A stretch of 5,951 bases of DNA from Syntrophaceae bacterium. GTDB taxonomy: Bacteria > Desulfobacterota > Syntrophia > Syntrophales > UBA2210. The notes beneath the pieces were generated by a model, which worked only from the letters and a program-made list of their open reading frames with translations, was not told the DNA's origin and searched no databases. The first letter of the stretch is position 1, and each line of letters opens with the position of its first letter. The stretch lies in contig JAUXBI010000112.1 in assembly GCA_030619435.1 (NCBI GenBank), positions 1 to 5,951 of the forward strand, read 5' to 3'. This document shows, in pieces, positions 1 through 5,951 of this stretch. The position numbers were made by a program, and so were the translations under genes.

Positions 1-789
1 AAGCGTGTCATGATGACTGTGGGAACGAGTATAATGAAAATCTCGCCCGTTTCCGCATTTGTGGCGGTGTGGGCTCATTCTATTGTCCTTTTTCTCTTCT
101 CCTCTCAGGGTCTGGAACGTTTCCTGATAAACCATGGCCTTCCCTCTATTCCCCTGGTTCCTGTCTCCAGTTCACAGGCCATCGTCGGAGCGGTTATCGG
201 CATAGGTCTCCTCAAGGGGGGAAAGAGTATCAAATGGAAAACCGTGGGTGGGATTTCCGTCGGGTGGGTGATAACGCCTCTCCTCGCCGCCTTAATAAGT
301 TTCATTTCGCTCTTCATATTTCAGAACGTGTTTCAGCAGCAAACATATAAACCGGTTGAGTATATAGTTTCCACAGAAGCGATAGAAAGAATTGAGAATC
401 AGGACATACCAACAAATGAACTCAAGGGGATGTTTGGCAACAAGTTTTCCTCAGCCCTTCGATTCAACAATGCCCTGAAAGAAAGCACAAACCTCAGACA
501 TAAAGACTTAAACTTTATTATGGAATCAACTGAGTATTATAAGATGGAAATAACGGAGGCTGGTATCCGTTCCCTGGAGGCAAAGTGGCTCACGGAAGAA
601 CAGGTAAGGGCTCTGGGAAAACTTAACGGGCAGACTTTTATTCATAAATGGATGATGGACGAGGCCCTCGCCGGGATATCTCCATCGTGGAGGATAAAGA
701 AAGGCGATAAGCTATTCAACAAGACTCTGAGAAACAAGTTTGCCTATATCCATAATCTATTTCATACCCGTGAATTTCTCACGAGATAG
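1..789 (+). CDS. PiT-family inorganic phosphate transporter, C-terminal part with a long cytosolic tail (5' partial)
   Basis: The reading frame is open from base 1 and the left edge cuts the gene, so the first ATG at 10 is internal (the frame begins KRVMMTVG). The first ~110 visible residues match the last membrane part of PHO4/PiT permeases: a KRVMMTVG loop, a hydrophobic helix (FVAVWAHSIVLFLF), the family signature VPVSSSQAIVGAVIGIGLLKGG, and a final helix (SVGWVITPLLAALISFISLFIF). PiT proteins carry metal-phosphate with H+ or Na+ across the inner membrane. After the last helix there are a further ~150 hydrophilic, charged residues (from about FQQQTYKPVEY to EFLTR, TAG at 787-789). Bacterial PiT proteins, as I know them, usually stop soon after that helix. 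I do not recognise the tail; it looks soluble and mostly helical. The DUF47 gene 96 bp downstream on the same strand supports the assignment. The family call is secure; the function of the tail is unknown. Confidence 0.95.
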   Translation, partial: KRVMMTVGTSIMKISPVSAFVAVWAHSIVLFLFSSQGLERFLINHGLPSIPLVPVSSSQAIVGAVIGIGLLKGGKSIKWKTVGGISVGWVITPLLAALISFISLFIFQNVFQQQTYKPVEYIVSTEAIERIENQDIPTNELKGMFGNKFSSALRFNNALKESTNLRHKDLNFIMESTEYYKMEITEAGIRSLEAKWLTEEQVRALGKLNGQTFIHKWMMDEALAGISPSWRIKKGDKLFNKTLRNKFAYIHNLFHTREFLTR

Positions 790-885
790 TTTTCCCTGGT
801 GATTCGAAGATCCGTGGGTATGCGAGCGAGGCGACAGGTTTCTTCATAATATTTAATCCCTCAAACCAAAGAGGACCAAAAAGTC

Positions 886-1536
886 ATGAAATTCAGTATA
901 CTTAAAACGAACGAGGAAACAGAGCGGCAATTCGGCAATTTCCTTGACAACGTCAGTGAGGCGGGAGTGCTCTTCCGTGAGGCCACTGACAACTATTTTG
1001 AAGGCAATCTCGAAGCCTTTGAAAAGAAACGGGACAAAATGAACGATCTCGAACATCGGGGTGACGCCCTGCGTCGAAGTCTTGAACACCTTCTATATAC
1101 AAAAACACTGGTTCCTGAGTCTCGCGGAGACATAATGGAGCTTCTCGAAAATATGGACGCCCTGCTTGACCACTACAAGTCTATCATATGGAGGTTCGAC
1201 ATAGAGCGTCCGGATATCCTTCCCGAATTTTATGATGACTTCAGAGAGCTGATTGTCTCCGGCGTGAACGCTGTTGAATCTACCGTCCTGTCCTGCAAGG
1301 CCTTTTTCCGGGAGATAGATGAGGCATGCAATCATATGCACAAGGTCATATTCTGGGAAACTGAAGGAGATATCGTGTCTACCAGGCTTCAGAAGCGCAT
1401 CTTCAGAAACGAAAACTTGAGATTGAGCCACAAAAGGCATCTCCGCGACTTCGCGAGGTTCATCGAAAAGATAGGAGATGAGGCTGAAGACGTAATAGAC
1501 CGCCTCAGCATCTATATTATCAAAAGGGAGGTATAG
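886..1536 (+). CDS. DUF47 / PhoU-like Pit accessory protein
   Basis: This 216-residue protein has the length and all-helical, charged composition of the DUF47 (TIGR00153) family, which is related to PhoU. Family-like acidic patches recur: LEHRGD (res 55-60), SRGDIMELLENMDALLD (79-95), WETEGD (157-162) and FIEKIGDEAEDVIDRLSIY near the C-terminus (192-210). In PhoU-like folds such E/D-rich repeats sit in three-helix bundles and bind metal clusters. There is no signal peptide or membrane helix, so it is cytosolic. Genes of this family are commonly next to pit genes and are thought to modulate PiT transport; the upstream neighbour here is a PiT permease. The start is ATG 886, preceded by AGAGGA at about 870-875 with ~10 nt spacing. 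The 96-bp gap after pit holds no convincing promoter or terminator, so co-transcription is likely. The C-terminus (IIKREV) ends where the family normally ends, so the gene looks intact despite the IS-like sequence 30 bp downstream. Confidence 0.93.
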   Translation: MKFSILKTNEETERQFGNFLDNVSEAGVLFREATDNYFEGNLEAFEKKRDKMNDLEHRGDALRRSLEHLLYTKTLVPESRGDIMELLENMDALLDHYKSIIWRFDIERPDILPEFYDDFRELIVSGVNAVESTVLSCKAFFREIDEACNHMHKVIFWETEGDIVSTRLQKRIFRNENLRLSHKRHLRDFARFIEKIGDEAEDVIDRLSIYIIKREV

Positions 1537-1565
1537 CAGCATTTCCCTTTCTCGGGGGGTGGTTT

Positions 1566-1622
1566 TGTTAACCTGAAATTGACCCATCTGGAGGGCAAAC
1601 GGCAACACAAAATTGACCCACC
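1566..1622. mobile_element. Probable IS21-family terminal end (remnant)
   Basis: The sequence starts TGTTAACCTG and carries the 11-bp direct repeat AAATTGACCCA at 1576-1586 and again at 1610-1620, a period of 34 bp. A 5'-TG tip followed by several spaced copies of a TTGACCCA-type box is the pattern I know from ends of IS21-family (istA/istB) elements, where the boxes bind the transposase. No istA or istB coding sequence is present, and I see no inverted partner (TGGGTCAATTT) elsewhere in the window. It therefore looks like a solitary end left by a deletion or by one-sided rearrangement. The assignment rests on memory of the family pattern, not on a search. Confidence 0.5.
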
Positions 1623-1839
1623 CGATAGAGTTCTCGGGTATAGCAGATACCTTGAGCGGGGAGCTTCAATTCCATTTCAAGGCCTACGCATTTTTCAAAG
1701 TTTCCTGTCGCTTCGCTTTCAGCGGGGCCATCTTCGTGAGCGACTCGGACTTTACCCCGATTGACAAGCAGCTCAAACGGGGGACGGTTCGCCGAGTTCC
1801 CTGACGCCGACTGGGAACTGATACTGCCCTGTTTGACAG
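1623..1839. other. Unassigned sequence between the IS-like end and the methyltransferase
   Basis: No supportable gene is present. The longest open stretch on the + strand runs from the TTG inside the second IS box (1613) to a TGA at 1802-1804 and would give residues such as AYAFFKVSCRFAFSGAIFVSDSDF. It has no ribosome binding site and I do not recognise it. The reverse frames also give nothing familiar. It could be a fragment of a gene cut by the rearrangement that left the IS end. A short hairpin (ACCCGA at 1620-1625 with TCGGGT at 1634-1639) joins the IS repeat to this region. Confidence 0.5.
1795..1819 (-). repeat. Short inverted repeat downstream of the methyltransferase stop
   Basis: AGTTCCC (1795-1801) and GGGAACT (1813-1819) can pair as a 7-bp stem with an 11-nt loop, 21 bp past the TAA of the methyltransferase on its strand. 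It could serve as a weak terminator or pause site, but no T-run follows it on the minus strand, so it is not a standard intrinsic terminator. Confidence 0.25.
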
Positions 1840-2472
1840 TTAGCGGACGCGGTATGTCCAGATGCGGTGCCAGACTTCCGGTTCGCCCTTGGGGATTGGC
1901 TGGTATTTATCGCTCACTGCGACCCCTTCCCATTTGCCGGAGGCGCTAAGCTCGGCGAACTTCTCCTTAAAGCCGGTGGTCTCGTAGGCGACCAGTTGCA
2001 CGCTGAATATCAGCAGACCGCCGGGACGGATGATGCGCACCAGCTCGTCGAAAGATGAGGCCGGGGCATGCCCTACGGTGAAGACGCCGCAGCTCACCCC
2101 GGCGTCGAAAGTGTCGTCTTTATAGTCCAGAGGCTCACCCAGCACCATCGCGTTTAGTTCGAGGTAAACGTTCTTACGGCGCGCTTCGTCCAGCATTCCC
2201 TGAGAGAGATCGTTCGCGGTGAGGTTGCTATATCCCCGTTTCGCCAGAAGCATCCCGACCAAGCCGGTGCCGGCGCCGATATCGAGTATGTGGGCATCCT
2301 TGGCTACATGAGCGGCAAAAACCTCGGTAACACGCTCCGGTCCAATCCAGTTAAAGGCCTCCTCCAGGTCGTTTTCGTAGTTTTTGGCCCATTCGTCGTA
2401 GCGCGCCGAGAGTTGCTCATTATTTTTGGTCCGGTAAATCCACTCTACTCTCTTTTTAGCGTCCATTTTCAT
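1840..2472 (-). CDS. Class I SAM-dependent methyltransferase, METTL27/WBSCR27-like
   Basis: This protein of 208-210 residues has a complete Rossmann-type methyltransferase core (numbered from Met1 at 2472): lead-in LSARYDEWAKNYENDL (21-36), motif I ILDIGAGTGLVG (62-73) for the SAM glycine loop, the acidic residue D88 in TANDLS that would hold the ribose, FDAGVSCGVF (122-131) around motif IV, and RIIRPGGLLIFSV (146-158). The YDEWA..Y..D opening, the GH.P.SSFDELVRI..PGG stretch and the conserved C-terminal WE...S region resemble METTL27/WBSCR27 proteins, whose substrate is not known to me. ATG 2472 lies only 1 nt from AAAGG, while the ATG at 2466 (Met3) has AAAGGA with 5-nt spacing, so 2466 is the better start. 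It has its own promoter at 2518-2546. Its base composition is visibly higher in GC (line 2041-2100 is 40/60 G+C) than the phosphoesterase gene (line 5641-5700 is 24/60). With the IS-like scar nearby, this suggests acquisition. Confidence 0.88.
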   Translation of the reverse strand: MKMDAKKRVEWIYRTKNNEQLSARYDEWAKNYENDLEEAFNWIGPERVTEVFAAHVAKDAHILDIGAGTGLVGMLLAKRGYSNLTANDLSQGMLDEARRKNVYLELNAMVLGEPLDYKDDTFDAGVSCGVFTVGHAPASSFDELVRIIRPGGLLIFSVQLVAYETTGFKEKFAELSASGKWEGVAVSDKYQPIPKGEPEVWHRIWTYRVR

Positions 2473-2517
2473 CCTTTCGTAAGTAAAGTACTTCCCTTAT
2501 CTTGTGCGACTTTCCAC

Positions 2518-2546
2518 ACTATAGGGGAGTGAATGCTGCGTGTTAA
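2518..2546 (-). promoter_or_regulatory. Sigma70-like promoter of the methyltransferase gene
   Basis: Read on the minus strand, TTAACA (2546-2541, five of six to the -35 consensus) is followed after exactly 17 bp by TATAGT (2523-2518, five of six to the -10 consensus). Transcription would start near 2510, giving a leader of about 40 nt before the ATG at 2466. The -35 box sits within the palindrome TGTTAACA and the loop of a short hairpin (2536-2560). Confidence 0.6.
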
Positions 2547-2560
2547 CAGGTTCTACGCAG
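2536..2560 (-). repeat. Hairpin between acyP and the methyltransferase promoter
   Basis: CTGCGT (2536-2541) pairs with ACGCAG (2555-2560) around a 13-nt loop, 16 bp past the acyP stop. It could be a weak terminator for the ligA operon or an operator over the -35 box of the methyltransferase promoter. There is no T-run on the minus strand, so some read-through from acyP into the methyltransferase is possible. Confidence 0.3.
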
Positions 2561-2575
2561 ACTTGCTATCCTGGC

Positions 2576-2899
2576 TTAATACCTGATCTCGAAATTCTCA
2601 AATCTGTTCACAGGTGGCTCTTCCACACTCTCCACCCCTTTGACATGGGCCGGACCCGGCCCCTTTTTACACCAGTCTATCATTTTTCCGACACTATTTT
2701 CGCTGCCTTCGAATACGGCCTCGACCCTCCTGTCATATAAATTTCTCACCCAGCCTTTGAGACCTAATTCTAACGCCTGTTTTTTTGTTTCCGCCCTGAA
2801 GAATACCCCTTGGACTCTTCCTGTAATGAAAACGTGAACTCTTCGTGTGGTTGATTCGCGGGAACCCTGCAACTTATCTGAATCCCGGTAGCTTTCCAT
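2576..2899 (-). CDS. acyP: Acylphosphatase
   Basis: Acylphosphatases hydrolyse carboxyl-phosphate bonds such as acetyl phosphate and 1,3-bisphosphoglycerate in the cytosol. The signature GRVQGVFFRAETKKQALELG is present, with the catalytic Arg in GVFFR (residue 35 from the ATG) and the catalytic Asn in GWVRN (residue 53), followed by RRVEAVFEG and the conserved ending VNRFENFEIRY. The usual bulky family motif GVGFR is GVFFR here, and the common NLPDGRVE is NLYDRRVE; neither change touches a catalytic residue. The 107 residues include about 18 residues of charged N-terminal extension (MESYRDSDKLQGSRESTT) before the first strand, whereas the family is typically near 90. The start could be GTG 2902 or ATG 2899; AGGAG (2909-2913) serves either, and I prefer the ATG. 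That ribosome site overlaps the ligA stop, and only 13 bp separate the two genes, so acyP is the last gene of the ligA operon. Confidence 0.95.
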   Translation of the reverse strand: MESYRDSDKLQGSRESTTRRVHVFITGRVQGVFFRAETKKQALELGLKGWVRNLYDRRVEAVFEGSENSVGKMIDWCKKGPGPAHVKGVESVEEPPVNRFENFEIRY

Positions 2900-2912
2900 C
2901 ACTTCTTACTCC

Positions 2913-5200
<2,288 letters not shown>

Positions 5201-5231
5201 TATCAAACTCTCGACAATAGATTTCAGGAAG

Positions 5232-5260
5232 ATATTAGCTATACACCGGTAAAATGTCAA
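5232..5260 (-). promoter_or_regulatory. Sigma70-like promoter of the small-ORF/ligA/acyP operon
   Basis: On the minus strand a perfect TTGACA (5260-5255) is followed after 17 bp by TAATAT (5237-5232, four of six to consensus). Transcription would start near 5225 and give a leader of about 25 nt, with GAGAG at 5210-5214 before the ATG at 5200. No other good promoter is seen before ligA, so it probably drives all three genes. Confidence 0.65.
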
Positions 5261-5300
5261 ACCAAAAACTGTAAAATAACACTTGTCTTTTTATTATAGA

Positions 5301-5306
5301 TATAAT
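5301..5306 (+). promoter_or_regulatory. Candidate -10 box for the metallophosphoesterase gene
   Basis: A perfect TATAAT lies 22 bp before the ATG at 5329 in a very AT-rich stretch. At 16-18 bp upstream there is no good -35 box (AACACT at 17 bp); TTGTCT at 5283-5288 is only 12 bp away. If used, the transcript would start near 5313 with a leader of about 16 nt. Confidence 0.4.
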
Positions 5307-5328
5307 AGAAAATTCGCTATTGTTGATT

Positions 5329-5811
5329 ATGAAAATAGGCGTTATTTCCGACACTCATCTTAATGTTTCCAACGACAGACTTGAAAAGATCGTAGGGGAT
5401 TATTTTCGTGACGTTGACTTAATCCTGCATGCGGGAGATATAGTCGAGCTGGATATCCTCAATGCTTTCAAAGGTGTAGATGTGTACGCTGTCAGTGGAA
5501 ATATGGACCATGATTCGGTTAGAAAGGTGTTTCCCGAAAAATGGATATTGGAAATCGAAGGGCGAAGAATAGGTTTAGTACATGGCTGGGGATCCCCATT
5601 TGGTTTGGAAGAGAAGATAATGCGGGAGTTTGAGAATGTTGAATGTATAGTATATGGTCATACACACCGGGCCATGAATGAAGTAAGGGATGGAATATTG
5701 CTGTTCAATCCCGGTTCGCCCACAGACCAGAGGTTTGCGAAACATAATTCCGTGGGAATCCTGGATATCGGGAAAGAGATAACTGGAAGGATTATATATC
5801 TGGATGATTAG
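5329..5811 (+). CDS. YfcE/MJ0936-type metallophosphoesterase
   Basis: This 160-residue protein belongs to the calcineurin-like phosphoesterase superfamily, YfcE subgroup, soluble enzymes with two metal ions that cleave phosphodiesters; the natural substrate is usually unknown. The metal ligands are all visible, numbered from ATG 5329: D8 and H10 in SDTH, D37 in HAGD, N58 in GNMD, H85 in VHGWG, and H111 and H113 in GHTHR, with the typical NPGSPTDQR loop after them. Length and ends match the family, so it is intact. ATG 5329 gives the standard start MKIGVISDTH. A TTG at 5320 would add three residues (MLI) and has no support. No Shine-Dalgarno sequence precedes either start, which together with the short leader suggests weak or unusual initiation. 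The TAG stop at 5809-5811 lies inside a long perfect palindrome. The gene is divergent from the ligA operon and 63 bp upstream of a HIT-family gene on the same strand. Confidence 0.95.
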   Translation: MKIGVISDTHLNVSNDRLEKIVGDYFRDVDLILHAGDIVELDILNAFKGVDVYAVSGNMDHDSVRKVFPEKWILEIEGRRIGLVHGWGSPFGLEEKIMREFENVECIVYGHTHRAMNEVRDGILLFNPGSPTDQRFAKHNSVGILDIGKEITGRIIYLDD

Positions 5812-5858
5812 GGTCTGTCATGAAATAAATGTGATACTTATTTCATGACAGACCCTAA
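5808..5858. repeat. Perfect 21-bp inverted repeat, possible MITE or IS-derived palindrome
   Basis: The arms 5808-5828 and 5838-5858 are exact reverse complements around a 9-nt loop (ATGTGATAC). The arms run outward-in as TTA, GGGTCTGTCA, TGAAATAA. The outer GGGTCTGTCA tips with TA at both borders are like terminal inverted repeats of a TA-targeting element, here with almost no interior. It is not a standard terminator: the GC-rich part is at the base, the tip is AT-rich, and no T-run follows on either strand. It supplies the stop codon of the phosphoesterase gene and ends 16 bp before the HIT start. As RNA it would form a strong hairpin next to that gene's ribosome site. Confidence 0.85.
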
Positions 5859-5874
5859 GGACAGGACATCATTT

Positions 5875-5951
5875 ATGGATAACATAATGGCTCCAGGAAG
5901 GATGGAGTATATTAAGGGCAGAAAGCCGGATGGGTGCATCTTTTGCAGAGG
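5875..5951 (+). CDS. HIT-family nucleotide-binding protein, N-terminus (3' partial)
   Basis: Only 25 complete codons are inside the window: MDNIMAPGRMEYIKG followed by RKPDGCIFCR. The pattern M..(L)WAP.RM.YI...(G)CIFC is the usual opening of HIT-domain proteins related to Ap4A phosphorylases and hydrolases, with C21 and C24 as the first two zinc ligands. The usual LWAPWRM is IMAPGRM here, so both tryptophans are replaced. The HIT catalytic motif lies beyond the right edge and cannot be checked. ATG 5875 has AGGA at 5863-5866 with 8-nt spacing, and a second AAGGA at 5857-5861 that overlaps the end of the palindrome. It may be co-transcribed with the phosphoesterase gene. Confidence 0.9.
   Translation, partial: MDNIMAPGRMEYIKGRKPDGCIFCR

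Noticed and set aside
769..793. CGTGA/TCACG hairpin at the end of pit followed by TTTT, as a terminator
   Set aside because: The stem is only 5 bp, lies inside the coding end, and the T-run starts 6 nt after it. A terminator between pit and its DUF47 partner is also unlikely.
845..850. CATAAT as a -10 box for a separate DUF47 promoter
   Set aside because: There is no -35 match at 16-18 bp (GCGAGC at 17 bp), so a promoter cannot be supported.
1613..1804. 63-codon open frame on the + strand after the IS-like end
   Set aside because: It starts at a TTG within the IS repeat, has no ribosome site, resembles nothing I know and lies in disturbed sequence. It is kept only as part of an unassigned stretch.
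1566..2548. The two TGTTAAC sequences at 1566 and 2541 as paired ends of one element around the methyltransferase
   Set aside because: The similarity is limited to the self-complementary GTTAAC core. The flanks do not match as inverted repeats, and the right site has no TTGACCCA boxes.
5320..5328. TTG at 5320 as start of the phosphoesterase
   Set aside because: The family begins at MKIGVISDTH, which the ATG at 5329 gives exactly, and no ribosome site favours the TTG.
5808..5858. The palindrome as a standard rho-independent terminator
   Set aside because: The end next to the loop is AT-rich and no T-run follows either arm; the arms are also longer and more perfect than usual for such terminators.

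Overview
The window reads as ordinary bacterial chromosome from an anaerobic-type Gram-negative, most likely Desulfobacterota (the former Deltaproteobacteria). That assignment is inferred from overall protein resemblance and gene mix and was not tested by any search. Seven genes are recognisable, one further small gene is of unknown function, and about 300 bp is disturbed, non-coding and partly mobile-element-like.

Layout from left to right. Bases 1-789 (+) hold the C-terminal part of a PiT-family inorganic phosphate transporter, cut by the left edge, with an unusual cytosolic tail of about 150 residues. Bases 886-1536 (+) encode a DUF47/PhoU-like protein, the usual PiT partner, so these two genes form a phosphate-uptake pair. 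Bases 1537-1839 contain no convincing gene. They begin with what looks like one end of an IS21-family element (two copies of AAATTGACCCA 34 bp apart) and continue as unidentified sequence. Bases 1840-2472 (-) encode a class I SAM methyltransferase of METTL27/WBSCR27 type, more GC-rich than its neighbours and with its own good sigma70-like promoter; it looks like cargo acquired beside the IS scar.

Bases 2576-5200 (-) form a compact operon, in transcription order: a small conserved-looking protein of unknown function, ligA (NAD+-dependent DNA ligase) and acylphosphatase. The first two genes overlap as TAATG, and acyP starts 13 bp after the ligA stop. A consensus-like promoter (TTGACA, 17 bp, TAATAT) drives the operon and shows that the small protein begins at the ATG at 5200, not at the TTG at 5260.

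Transcribed divergently, 5329-5811 (+) encodes a YfcE/MJ0936-type metallophosphoesterase. Its stop codon lies inside a perfect 21-bp inverted repeat (5808-5858), probably a tiny mobile palindrome or MITE. The start of a HIT-family nucleotide-binding protein (5875 to the right edge) follows at once.

No CRISPR array, tRNA, rRNA or defence system is visible. The genes are individually familiar. The points of real interest are the PiT tail, the IS-scar/methyltransferase patch, the small ligA-linked protein and the palindrome at the end of the phosphoesterase gene.
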